Position numbers and translations under genes: made by a program
Notes under the pieces: model-generated
The model's input: only the letters and a program-made list of their open reading frames with translations
Databases searched by the model: none
What the model was told of the DNA's origin: nothing
NCBI GenBank assembly: GCA_018828385.1
Contig: JAHJVE010000006.1
Location: 88,503 to 152,502 of the forward strand
DNA: 64,000 nt
From: Gammaproteobacteria bacterium
Lineage (GTDB): Bacteria > Pseudomonadota > Gammaproteobacteria > Burkholderiales > Rhodocyclaceae
Direction: 5' to 3'
Shown here: in pieces, positions 1 to 8,385 of the stretch
Numbering within the stretch: position 1 is the first letter of the stretch
Layout: each line of letters starts with the position of its first letter

Positions 1-1
1 C

Positions 2-139
2 GACAATTCCGAAATTGGGCAAAAGTTCCGGTCGACCGTAGCAGTCGGCGGTCAGGGCCTTGAACTCATCCACGGCATGAGCAAAGCCGTTCGCTACGAG
101 CGGAACGGCCAGCGAAACATCACCGAAATCGAGTTTTAG
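2..139 (+). CDS. C-terminal fragment of an unrecognised protein
   Basis: An open frame enters from the left edge and gives 45 codons before a TAG stop. The visible tail contains VGGQGLELIHG and ends in NITEIEF. I do not recognise the family. It is convergent with the permease gene, and the two stop codons overlap (137-139 against 136-138). The first third of the visible frame is a copy of the dispersed 35-bp element, read as QKFRSTVA. It could be a chance frame, but the clean stop placed exactly against the neighbour's stop argues for a real gene end. Confidence 0.5.
   Translation, partial: DNSEIGQKFRSTVAVGGQGLELIHGMSKAVRYERNGQRNITEIEF
11..42 (+). repeat. dispersed 35-bp element, copy 1
   Basis: GGGCAAAAG followed by TTCCGGTCGACCGTAGC matches the family in the TTTCCGGTTGACCGTAG orientation, with one change in the core (GTCGAC for GTTGAC). 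It lies inside the open frame at the left edge. Confidence 0.6.
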
Positions 140-2625
140 GCGCCGTTGCGCAAGGCCAGCAAGGGCGGCGTGGCGATCAGCTGGCGAACCGCCAGCCAGC
201 CGATGGTCACCGCCAGCAAGCCGCCACCCAGCGTAGCCAGCACCGGCAACCAGAGATCGAAGCCCAAATCGAGTTGAAAAGCCTGCTGGCCGACGATGCG
301 GCCAAGCAGCATGGCGCCGATGGCGGCCATCAGGCCGGCGACGCTACCGATGACGCTCAACTCGACCAGCATGGCCAAGCGCAGTTGTGCCCGCTGGGCG
401 CCCAGCGAGCGCATCACGGCCAGTTCGTAGCGGCGCTCGTCGAAGCTGGTCAGCAGCGCCGAGTAAAGCACGATGCCGCCGGCCAGCAAGGCGAACACGA
501 AGACGAACTGGATCGCCCCGGCCACCTGACCGATAACGGACTGCAACTGCCCCAGGATGGCGCCGACATCGATCATGGTCAGCCCGGGAAAGCGCCGGAC
601 CAGTTCGGACGCCGCCTCGGCCCGTTCGGCCGGCAGATGGAAACTGGTGATGTAGCTGGCCGGGGCGTCCTCGATGACGCCGGGCGGCGTCATCACGAAG
701 AAATTGACGCGCATCGAATCCCAAGACAGCTTGCGCAGGCTGCTCGTTTTCACCCGCTTTTCGACACCGGCCACCATGAAAACCAGTTCGTCGCCCAGAC
801 GGATGTCCAAGGTTTTGGCCAAGCCCTCCTCGACCGAGGCCAGGCCTTGCCCTGCTTCGTCCGGGGCGAACCAGCGGCCGGCCGTGACCCGGTTGCCGAC
901 CGGCAGATCGCCGCGCCACGACAGGTTGAATTCGCGTTCGATCAGGCGCTGGGCGCGTTCGTCCTCGGGGAAGCTGGCCGGGCTGACCTCCTTGCCGGCA
1001 ATCCGCACCAGGCGGCCGCGGATCATCGGCAGCAATTCCGCCTCGATGCCGCTGGCGCGCAGCAGGGCGGCCACCGGCTCGCGCTGCTCGGGCTGGATGT
1101 TGATGACGAAACGGTTGGGCGCATCGAGCGGCACGGATTTCTGCCAGGCATCGAGCAACTCGGCCCGGATCACCGTGAGCAGCAGCATGGCCATGAGGCC
1201 GATGGCCAGCGCAACGATCTGCACGGCGCTCGAGGCGGCATGGCGGGTCAGGCTGGCCAGCCCCTGGCGCCAGCCGAAACCGGCCCCGCCGCGCAGCCGG
1301 GCGATGGCCGCGATGACCAGCCGGGCGATTATCCAGAACCCGCCCAGAGCAGCGACGAAACCGCCGACGGCATAGGCGCCGAGCCGGACATCGCCGGCAA
1401 CGCCGATGATCAGCCCGGCGAGCAGGACCAGACCGACCCCGTAGGCGCCGAGCGACGACGCCCGCGCCGGCCCCAGTTCACGGCGCAGCACACGCAGGGT
1501 TGGCACGCTGGCCAGTTGCAGGAGCGGCGGAAAAGCGAAGCCGAAAAGCAGCACGCCGGCTACGGCCAGTCCGCCGACCAGCGGCAACCAGCCGGGGGCA
1601 GGCAATTCGAGAACGAGCAAGGCGGACAACCAGTGAATAAGCGCGAAATGGGCAGAAAAGCCGACCATGCTGCCAACGACGGCGGCCAGCCCGGCCAGCC
1701 ACAGGAAAAGCCAGCCATGCAGGCGGAGCAGCCCGCCCTGGGTCATGCCCAGGCAACGCATGACGGCGCAGGCATCGAGGTGACGCTGCATGTAGCGGCG
1801 CGCCGCCATGGCGGCGGCAACGGCGGCCAATACAACGGTCAACACCGTGGAAAGGCCCAAAAAGCGCTCGGCCCGATCAAGTGCGCCGCGGATTTCGGGC
1901 CGGGCATTGCGCGCGTCTTCGAGCCGCTCGCCGCGTTCCAGACGCGGCGCCAGCCAGGCCTGAAAGCCGGCCACCGCCCTCGCCTCGCCGGCCACCAGCA
2001 GGCGGTAGCGGACACGCGCCCCGGGCTGGATCAGGCCGGTGCCCGGCATGTCGTCGAGATGCATCATGAGACGGGGCGCCAGGCTGAAGAAATTGACGCC
2101 GCGATCCGGCTCGCGGGTCAGGATGGCGGCCACCTGCAGCGTTTTGGCGCCAACCGTCACCGAGCCGCCCGGCATCACCCGCAGCGCTGCCGACAGTCGT
2201 TCATCGAGCCACACCGAGCCCGGCGCCGGGCCGCCGGCGGCGGGAAGACTTGCCCGGCCGTCCGGCGTGCTGATTTCAACCTGGCCGCGCAGCGGGTAGC
2301 CCGGGCTGACGGCCTTGATGTCGGCCAGTTGCGCCTGTTCGGGGCCGATGACCATGCTCGGAAAGACCAGGGTTTCGGCCAGCTTGAGGCCACGCCGGCC
2401 GGCTTCGGCGGTGTAGCTGGCCGGCAAGGCATGATCGGCGATGAGAATGAGGTCGCCGCCCATCATTTGTTGCGCTTCGCGCTCCAGCCCCAGACGCACC
2501 CGGTCGGCGAAGAAGCCGACCGCCGTGACGGCGGCGACGGCGATGGCCAGCGCAGCGAAGAGCAGGCGCAATTCGCCCGAGCGCAGTTCGCGGCCGAGGG
2601 TGCGCCAGGCGTGCCCGGCGATCAC
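136..2625 (-). CDS. YbbP-type ABC transporter permease (FtsX-like)
   Basis: An 829-residue inner-membrane permease of the FtsX/MacB superfamily, resembling YbbP (the permease of the YbbA-YbbP system near the TesA lysophospholipase). One N-terminal membrane segment (about 22-40) is followed by a large periplasmic region, an FtsX-like membrane block (about 255-325), several further helices (345-490), a second periplasmic region and a C-terminal FtsX block (about 700-775) with a last helix near 790-815. Both blocks have the cytoplasmic AVMR.LG coupling motif. It starts with GTG inside a GTGA overlap with the upstream GGDEF/EAL gene, so translation is probably coupled. No ABC ATPase gene is visible nearby. 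Transported substrate unknown. Confidence 0.85.
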   Translation of the reverse strand: MIAGHAWRTLGRELRSGELRLLFAALAIAVAAVTAVGFFADRVRLGLEREAQQMMGGDLILIADHALPASYTAEAGRRGLKLAETLVFPSMVIGPEQAQLADIKAVSPGYPLRGQVEISTPDGRASLPAAGGPAPGSVWLDERLSAALRVMPGGSVTVGAKTLQVAAILTREPDRGVNFFSLAPRLMMHLDDMPGTGLIQPGARVRYRLLVAGEARAVAGFQAWLAPRLERGERLEDARNARPEIRGALDRAERFLGLSTVLTVVLAAVAAAMAARRYMQRHLDACAVMRCLGMTQGGLLRLHGWLFLWLAGLAAVVGSMVGFSAHFALIHWLSALLVLELPAPGWLPLVGGLAVAGVLLFGFAFPPLLQLASVPTLRVLRRELGPARASSLGAYGVGLVLLAGLIIGVAGDVRLGAYAVGGFVAALGGFWIIARLVIAAIARLRGGAGFGWRQGLASLTRHAASSAVQIVALAIGLMAMLLLTVIRAELLDAWQKSVPLDAPNRFVINIQPEQREPVAALLRASGIEAELLPMIRGRLVRIAGKEVSPASFPEDERAQRLIEREFNLSWRGDLPVGNRVTAGRWFAPDEAGQGLASVEEGLAKTLDIRLGDELVFMVAGVEKRVKTSSLRKLSWDSMRVNFFVMTPPGVIEDAPASYITSFHLPAERAEAASELVRRFPGLTMIDVGAILGQLQSVIGQVAGAIQFVFVFALLAGGIVLYSALLTSFDERRYELAVMRSLGAQRAQLRLAMLVELSVIGSVAGLMAAIGAMLLGRIVGQQAFQLDLGFDLWLPVLATLGGGLLAVTIGWLAVRQLIATPPLLALRNGA

Positions 2626-4709
2626 GGCTGGGGCGACCAGCGGGCGCGAAACTCAGGGGCCGGCACGGCCTTGCCATGCAGATGGCCCTGCAACTGCTCG
2701 CAGCCCAGGCCGGCCAGGAAATCGGATTGCTCGATGGTCTCGACGCCTTCGGCGACGACTTCGAAATCGAGGCTGCGCGCCAGTTCCATGACCGTGCGGA
2801 TGATCGCCTCGTCGCCGGAATTCTTGCCGATGCCGTCGATAAAGGACTTGTCGATTTTCAACTGCTGTACCGGCAGCATTTTGAGATAGCTCAGCGACGA
2901 GTACCCCGTGCCGAAATCGTCGAGCGCGAGGCTGATGCCGAGGTCGCGCAGGCGTTCGAGCAAGGTGAATGAATCGGCCACGGCCATCACCACCGATTCG
3001 GTCAGTTCCAGCTTGAGGCTGGTCGCATCCATCCCGGTATCGTCGAGGATCCGGCTCAGGACATCGATGAACTCGGGACGTTCCAGTTGCTTGACGGACA
3101 GATTGACCGAGACTTGCGGCAGGTCGAATCCGCTATCGCGCCATTGCATGAACTGCCGGCAGGTTTCGCGCAGCACCCAGTTGCCGAGCCCGACGATGAG
3201 CCCGGAATCCTCGGCCAGCGGAATGAAGCGGGTCGGCATGACGAGGCCGAGCTCCGGGCTGTTCCAGCGGACCAGCGCTTCGGCACCGACCAGCCGGCCG
3301 CTGCTGGTTTCGACCTGGGGCTGCAGATGCACGGAGAGTTCGCCGTTGTCGAGCGCGCGGCGCAGCAGGTTTTCCATGCGGATGCGCTCCTGCGCGTCAC
3401 GCGTCATTTCCGGCGTATAGAAATGGAAATTGCCGCGCCCCAGCGCCTTGGCCCGATACATCGCTGTATCGGCATTGCGCATGAGGTCGAGCACGCTGTC
3501 GCCATCGCCGGGGAACAGGCTGATGCCGACCGAGGCGCTGAGAAAGAGTTCGTGATCGCCGAGCACGAAGGGCGCCTCGAAGGCAGCGATGATCTCGCCG
3601 GCCAGGGTCTCGACATCGCCCTCGGCGCGCACGCCTTCCATGAGGCAGATGAATTCGTCGCCGCCCAACCGGGCCAGCATGTCGATCAGGCGGACATGTT
3701 CGGACAGTCGCGCCGCGACGGAAATCAGCAATTCGTCGCCAACGCCGTGGCCGAGCGAGTCATTGACCTGCTTGAACTGGTCGAGATCGATGAACAGCAC
3801 GGCCAGCCGCTCACCGCGCCGGGCCGATTCGCGCAGGCTTTCGTCGAGCCGCTCGATGAAGCTGCGGCGGTTGGACAGCCCGGTCAGCGGGTCGTGGTAG
3901 GCGAGATAGTTGAGTTTGCTCTGGGCCTGTCGGCGTTCGACGATTTCGCCCTCGAGCTGCGTATTGGTCCGCTTGAGTTCGTCGGTCCGCGCCGCGACCT
4001 GGATTTCCAGCGTATCGCGCGCCGCCGCAATCCGCCCTTCCTGGTCTTCGAGTATGCCCTGGGCGCGGCGGACGACGAGAAACTGCATGAGATAGAGCGC
4101 GGCAAAGACCAGGGCGACGCCGCCGGTAACCAACCACATGTTGCGCTGCAATTGGGCGACGAAGGGTGTGACGTTCTGGTACAGCTCAAAGACGCCTTCG
4201 ACCGACTGATCGTGGCCGCGGATGGGGATATAGCTGGCCAGGACATCGACCTCGGCCGGAGCCCCCTCGAAGCCGTCGAGGCTGTTCCGATGCGTCAGGC
4301 TGCTGATCAATGCACCGCTGATGGCCGAACGAAAACCGGGATTGTCGAGGCGGCTCTCGCCGACCTGGGTCGTATCGGTGGAAAAAACGGTGCTGCCCAG
4401 GCGGTTGTAGATCTTTACCCGGGTAATGTCCGTGTCCTGCATCAGTTCGAGCACCTGGGCCTGAAGGCGACGCGCCTTGTCCGACTGCCGGAGATAGTCG
4501 GCATCCCGGCCGACTGAGTCACTCATCAGGGCCTCGATGGAATCGCGCAGGGAGTTCTGGACCACCTGCGCCATGGCGAGATTGCGGCCCTCGGCCAGAT
4601 CCTGCATCTGCTGCAGCGAGAGCTTCTGGTAGAGCGGCCCGAGAACCCCGGCCGCGAGTACGACGAGGATGAAACTGACCGTCGAGAAATAGCGCGAAAG
4701 ATTGAACAT
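2622..4709 (-). CDS. membrane GGDEF-EAL cyclic-di-GMP protein
   Basis: A 695-residue membrane signalling protein. An N-terminal helix (about 8-28), a periplasmic sensor region of about 160 residues and a second helix (about 190-213) precede a coiled-coil linker, a GGDEF domain (about 265-425) and an EAL domain (about 440-690). The diguanylate cyclase signature is RLGGDEF with an inhibitory-site RLID five residues before GGDEF. The phosphodiesterase side keeps EALVRW, LELTES, DDFGTGYSS, KIDKSFI and AEGVET, so both halves look competent and the net activity cannot be told from sequence. It follows radA by 27 bases and overlaps the downstream permease gene by 4 bases. Confidence 0.9.
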   Translation of the reverse strand: MFNLSRYFSTVSFILVVLAAGVLGPLYQKLSLQQMQDLAEGRNLAMAQVVQNSLRDSIEALMSDSVGRDADYLRQSDKARRLQAQVLELMQDTDITRVKIYNRLGSTVFSTDTTQVGESRLDNPGFRSAISGALISSLTHRNSLDGFEGAPAEVDVLASYIPIRGHDQSVEGVFELYQNVTPFVAQLQRNMWLVTGGVALVFAALYLMQFLVVRRAQGILEDQEGRIAAARDTLEIQVAARTDELKRTNTQLEGEIVERRQAQSKLNYLAYHDPLTGLSNRRSFIERLDESLRESARRGERLAVLFIDLDQFKQVNDSLGHGVGDELLISVAARLSEHVRLIDMLARLGGDEFICLMEGVRAEGDVETLAGEIIAAFEAPFVLGDHELFLSASVGISLFPGDGDSVLDLMRNADTAMYRAKALGRGNFHFYTPEMTRDAQERIRMENLLRRALDNGELSVHLQPQVETSSGRLVGAEALVRWNSPELGLVMPTRFIPLAEDSGLIVGLGNWVLRETCRQFMQWRDSGFDLPQVSVNLSVKQLERPEFIDVLSRILDDTGMDATSLKLELTESVVMAVADSFTLLERLRDLGISLALDDFGTGYSSLSYLKMLPVQQLKIDKSFIDGIGKNSGDEAIIRTVMELARSLDFEVVAEGVETIEQSDFLAGLGCEQLQGHLHGKAVPAPEFRARWSPQP

Positions 4710-4736
4710 GTTTTCCGGAGGAATGATGCTGGCAGC

Positions 4737-6098
4737 TTATTCCAACTCGCGGATGCGCGCCACCGCCTCCTCGACACGTTTGACAGCGATAACCTGCATG
4801 CCGGCAATGGCCTGTTTGGGCCGGTTCGCCTCGGGGATCAGGGCGCGGGTGAAACCGAGCTTGGCGGCCTCTTTCAAACGCTCCTGACCACGCGGTGCCG
4901 GACGGATTTCTCCGGCCAGACCAACTTCACCGAAGACTATAAGTTTCGACGGTAATGGTTTGTTTTTTAACGATGATGTTATCGACAACAAGACCGCCAG
5001 ATCGGCCGCCGGCTCGGTGATCTTGACACCACCGACAGCATTGACGAAGACATCCTGGTCAAAGCAGACGACGCCGGCATGACGATGCAAGACCGCCAGC
5101 AACATGGCCAGCCGTTGCGGATCGAGGCCGACAGTGAGCCGCCGCGGGTTGCCGTGCGCGGTATCGACCAGCGCCTGGATTTCGACGAGCAGCGGCCGCG
5201 TGCCTTCCTGGGTCACCATCACGCAGGAGCCGGGCACGTCCTGGCCGTGCTGCGACAGGAAGAGCGCCGAGGGGTTGCTGACGCCCTTGAGGCCGGTTTC
5301 GGTCATGGCAAAGACGCCGAGTTCATTGACCGCGCCAAAGCGGTTCTTGACGGCGCGCACCAGGCGGAAGCTCGAATGCGTGTCGCCCTCGAAATAAAGC
5401 ACGGTGTCGACGATGTGTTCAAGCACGCGCGGCCCGGCCAGGGCGCCCTCCTTCGTCACGTGACCAACCAGAATCACCGTGATGCCGGCCTGCTTGGCCA
5501 GCCGGGTCAGTTGCGCCGCACATTCGCGGACCTGGGCGACCGAGCCGGGGGCGCTGGAAAGTTGGTCGGACCACAGCGTCTGGATCGAGTCGATGACGGC
5601 GACGACCGGCTTTTCGGCCTGCAGCGTGGCGAGGATGCGTTCGAGGTTGATCTCGGCCATGAGCTGCAGACGGCGAGTGTCGAGGCCGAGGCGACGGGCG
5701 CGCAGGGCCACCTGTTCGCCCGATTCTTCGCCACTGACGTAGAGCACCTTGTTGTCGAGCGAGAGGTGAGCCAAAGCTTGCAGAAGCAGCGTGCTCTTGC
5801 CGATGCCGGGGTCGCCGCCGATCAGCACGACAGCGCCGTTGACCAGGCCGCCGCCGAGCGCCCGGTCGAATTCGCCGATGCCGGTGGCGATGCGCTCGAC
5901 TTCGCGGGCTTCGATTTCGGAGAGGTTTTGCAGCCTGGCGGCCGGCGCCAGCGACTCGAAACGGCTGTTGGTCGGCGCCTTTTCGGCGATGGTTTCGACC
6001 AGTGTGTTCCAGCTGTTGCAGCCTGGGCACTGGCCTTGCCATTTCGGGCTGGTCGCGCCGCATTCGGTGCAGCTATAAATTGTTTTGATTTTGGCCAT
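4737..6098 (-). CDS. radA: DNA repair protein RadA
   Basis: RadA (Sms), 453 residues, a RecA-like ATPase that promotes branch migration of recombination intermediates. An N-terminal four-cysteine zinc finger (CTECG and CPGC) is followed by a RecA core with Walker A GGDPGIGKST, the RadA-specific KNRFG motif, and a C-terminal Lon-protease-like domain. I use the ATG at 6098 (MAKIK); the open frame runs further upstream but would overlap alr. The alr stop TAA and this ATG share one base (TAATG). The start codon lies in the GGCCAAAA half of a dispersed 35-bp element. Confidence 0.97.
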   Translation of the reverse strand: MAKIKTIYSCTECGATSPKWQGQCPGCNSWNTLVETIAEKAPTNSRFESLAPAARLQNLSEIEAREVERIATGIGEFDRALGGGLVNGAVVLIGGDPGIGKSTLLLQALAHLSLDNKVLYVSGEESGEQVALRARRLGLDTRRLQLMAEINLERILATLQAEKPVVAVIDSIQTLWSDQLSSAPGSVAQVRECAAQLTRLAKQAGITVILVGHVTKEGALAGPRVLEHIVDTVLYFEGDTHSSFRLVRAVKNRFGAVNELGVFAMTETGLKGVSNPSALFLSQHGQDVPGSCVMVTQEGTRPLLVEIQALVDTAHGNPRRLTVGLDPQRLAMLLAVLHRHAGVVCFDQDVFVNAVGGVKITEPAADLAVLLSITSSLKNKPLPSKLIVFGEVGLAGEIRPAPRGQERLKEAAKLGFTRALIPEANRPKQAIAGMQVIAVKRVEEAVARIRELE

Positions 6099-6120
6099 TA
6101 TTTCCGGTTGACCGTAGGAT
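6087..6120 (+). repeat. dispersed 35-bp element, copy 2
   Basis: GATTTTGGCCATTA then TTTCCGGTTGACCGTAGGAT. On the minus strand it encodes the last codons of alr (T-V-N-R-K-stop) and the first codons of radA (M-A-K-I), so one copy spans a gene junction with a one-base overlap. Confidence 0.75.
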
Positions 6121-7210
6121 TCTCGTTCGTGCTGACCGGGACGCGGGGCGCCAGGGCGCAGAACAGTTCGTAGGCGATGGTGCCGGCGGCGCTGGCCACC
6201 TCGTCGGCCGGCACGCTGCCGGCGAGGCCTTCGCCCCACAGCGTGACGGGCGCGCCGATGCCGGCCTCGGGAATATCGGTCAGGTCGCAGGCCAGCATGT
6301 CCATCGAGACGCGGCCGACCGTTTTCGTCCGCTTGCCCATGACGGCAATCGGCGTGCCGCTAGGCGCGTGACGCGGGTAGCCGTCGGCGTAACCGCAGGC
6401 GACGACGCCGACGCGCATCGGCTTGTCGGCCGTGAAAGTGCCGCCGTAGCCGACGCGGTCGCCGGCCACCAGATCCTGCACGCCGATGATGGCGCTCTCC
6501 AGCGTCATGACCGGTTGCAAACCGAGCGACTCGGCGCTGATTTCGGCAAACGGGCTGGCGCCGTAGAGCATGATGCCCGGCCGCACCCAGTCGCCGTGCG
6601 TTTGCGGATGGCGCAGGATGGCCGCCGAGTTGGCGAGACAGACCGGGCCGGACCAGTCGCCAGCCATTTCCCGAAAGCGTGCCAGTTGCTCGCCGACCCC
6701 GCGCTCGCCGTCGGCTTCGGCGAAATGGGTCATCAGCGTGACGTCAACCTGCGGTAGCTGGTGCAGGATCGCCCAGGCCTTGGCCAGCGTTTCCGGCGTG
6801 AAGCCCAGCCGGTTCATGCCGGTGTTGAGCTTGAGATAGAGCGCAACCGGCGCCGTGAACTGGCCATTGCGCACGAGTAACTCGAGTTGCTCCAGACAAT
6901 GGACGACGCAGGTCAGCCGATGTTCGATGACGGCCCGCACATCGCGGACGCTGAACACCCCCTCGAGGAGCAGGATCGGTTGCGTCACGCCGGCTTCCCG
7001 CAGGGCAACGGCGTTTTCGGCCTCGAGCAGGGCAAAGCCGTCGGCTTCACCGCGCAGCGCTTCGACGGCGCGCCACTGGCCGTGGCCGTAGGCGTTGGCC
7101 TTGACGATGGCCCAGGCTTTGGCCTGCGGGGCGTGGCTCTTGGCCAGCCGGTAGTTACTGAGAATCGCCGCCGGCGCGATGCGCGCGCGAATGGGACGCG
7201 AGGTTTTCAT
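6098..7210 (-). CDS. alr: alanine racemase
   Basis: A PLP-dependent alanine racemase of 370 residues that supplies D-alanine for peptidoglycan. The PLP lysine is K37 in AIVKANAYGHG, and the catalytic tyrosine lies in VGYGGTFTA near residue 265; fold-III barrel and C-terminal beta domain are both present. The start ATG overlaps the stop of the upstream LysR gene (ATGA). The last residues, PTVNRK, are encoded by the dispersed 35-bp element and are probably an element-derived tail. Confidence 0.96.
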   Translation of the reverse strand: MKTSRPIRARIAPAAILSNYRLAKSHAPQAKAWAIVKANAYGHGQWRAVEALRGEADGFALLEAENAVALREAGVTQPILLLEGVFSVRDVRAVIEHRLTCVVHCLEQLELLVRNGQFTAPVALYLKLNTGMNRLGFTPETLAKAWAILHQLPQVDVTLMTHFAEADGERGVGEQLARFREMAGDWSGPVCLANSAAILRHPQTHGDWVRPGIMLYGASPFAEISAESLGLQPVMTLESAIIGVQDLVAGDRVGYGGTFTADKPMRVGVVACGYADGYPRHAPSGTPIAVMGKRTKTVGRVSMDMLACDLTDIPEAGIGAPVTLWGEGLAGSVPADEVASAAGTIAYELFCALAPRVPVSTNENPTVNRK

Positions 7211-8109
7211 GAAGCCATTTCTTTCAGTTTGGATCGGGTGAATTCGATGAAGGTCGCGGTCAGCCGGGACTGGAAACGATCTTTCTGGAAGACCAGATAG
7301 AGGCTGCGCTTGAGCGGCGGCTTGAGCGGGATGGCGACCAGCTCGCCGAGCTGGATTTCCTTGGCGACGACAGCCTTCGGCACGATGGCGAAACCGAGTC
7401 CGGTCGACGCGACACCTTTCAGCGATTCCGGACTGCCCAGTTCCATCTGCGTCTTGAGGCTATTCGGCGGCACCTTGTGCGAAAGGAAATAGGCATCGGT
7501 GATTTCCCGCGTGCCCGAGCCCGGCTCGCGTGAGATGTATTCATAGTCGGCCAGCGCTTTCGGCGTTACCGATTGCATGCCGGCCAGCGGATAGTCCGGC
7601 GCACAGATGACCAGCAATTCGTCTTCACAGCAGATCTGGCTGGTCAGTCCGGACAGCTTGGCCGGCACTTCAATGAGACCGACATCGAGCGTGTGTTCGG
7701 CGACACGGCTCTCGATGCTTTCCGAATTGGCGACGATGAGGCGGGCACGCACCTGCGGATAGGCCGCGTTGAATTCGCCGAGGACGCGCGGCAACATGAA
7801 TTCGGCGATGGTCGTGCTGGCGCCGACGAGCAGCGGCCCGCGCATTTCGCCGGTCATTTCGGCCAGACGGGTATCCATTTCATCGGACAGGGCGAGGATT
7901 TTTTCGGCGTAGGAGAGCACCAGTTCGCCAGCCGGCGTCAGCGAAATGCTGCCGTGCCGACGCTCGAACAGGCGCGTGCCGTACTGCTCTTCGAGTTGCT
8001 TGATCTGGAAGGTGACGGCCGGCTGCGTCATGAACAAGGCGTCGGCCGCCCGCGTGAAGCTCAGATGTTTTGCAACGGCATGAAAGACCTGCAAGCGCCG
8101 GTCAGCCAT
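7207..8109 (-). CDS. LysR-family transcriptional regulator (YeiE/CysL-like)
   Basis: A LysR-type regulator of 300 residues. The N-terminal winged helix (FTRAADALFMTQPAVTFQIK) is followed by a substrate-binding domain with features of the YeiE/CysL/CbbR group. The ATG at 8109 is preferred over the longer frame because an AGGAGAG ribosome site sits about 7 bases before it. It overlaps alr by ATGA and is the first gene of the alr-radA-GGDEF/EAL-permease operon. A LysR gene usually controls a divergent neighbour, here lplT, but no operator can be assigned from sequence. Effector unknown. Confidence 0.9.
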   Translation of the reverse strand: MADRRLQVFHAVAKHLSFTRAADALFMTQPAVTFQIKQLEEQYGTRLFERRHGSISLTPAGELVLSYAEKILALSDEMDTRLAEMTGEMRGPLLVGASTTIAEFMLPRVLGEFNAAYPQVRARLIVANSESIESRVAEHTLDVGLIEVPAKLSGLTSQICCEDELLVICAPDYPLAGMQSVTPKALADYEYISREPGSGTREITDAYFLSHKVPPNSLKTQMELGSPESLKGVASTGLGFAIVPKAVVAKEIQLGELVAIPLKPPLKRSLYLVFQKDRFQSRLTATFIEFTRSKLKEMAS

Positions 8110-8173
8110 GTTTTCTCTCCTGAATGGGTGCGGCCGATATTCAATCACATTCCACCCGGCTTCCGGCGGCCAA

Positions 8174-8208
8174 TTCCATTTTGGGCGAAATTTCCGGTTG
8201 ACCGTGGG
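8174..8208 (+). repeat. dispersed 35-bp element, copy 3
   Basis: TTCCATTTTGGGCGAAA followed by TTTCCGGTTGACCGTGGG, in the intergenic region between the LysR gene and lplT. Confidence 0.75.
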
Positions 8209-8323
8209 CCTCGGCGCCGCGCCGCTGATTCATCGTCATCACAGCGCAACACGCGCCATCCAAGCTCGAATATTCGCCCCGAAAGCCAGGCAACCATGCA
8301 CAACTGCCACGCCCGCGCAAGCC

Positions 8324-8351
8324 TTGCGCCGAATCGTCAGCGTGGTATAAA
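8324..8351 (+). promoter_or_regulatory. candidate sigma70 promoter for lplT
   Basis: TTGCGC at 8324-8329 and TATAAA at 8346-8351 are separated by 16 bases and precede the chosen lplT start by about 35 bases. The rest of the 276-base gap holds only a dispersed element copy and no convincing gene. Confidence 0.35.
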
Positions 8352-8385
8352 CCTCGCCCAAAGTCATATAAGAGACAAATATTTC

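Noticed and set aside
274..2889. Open frame of 871 codons antisense to the permease gene
   Set aside because: The high GC at third positions keeps the opposite strand open. The translation is Gln/His/Gly/Asp-rich low-complexity without any domain, and the other strand has a clear family match.
3087..4517. Open frame of 476 codons antisense to the GGDEF-EAL gene
   Set aside because: A shadow frame; all catalytic motifs lie on the minus strand.
6099..6239. Upstream extension of radA into alr
   Set aside because: The RadA family begins at the zinc finger just after MAKIK, and the extension is only alr read in another frame.
8296..8385. Longer lplT start at ATG 8296
   Set aside because: The added 30 residues are not membrane-like or family-like and cover a likely promoter.
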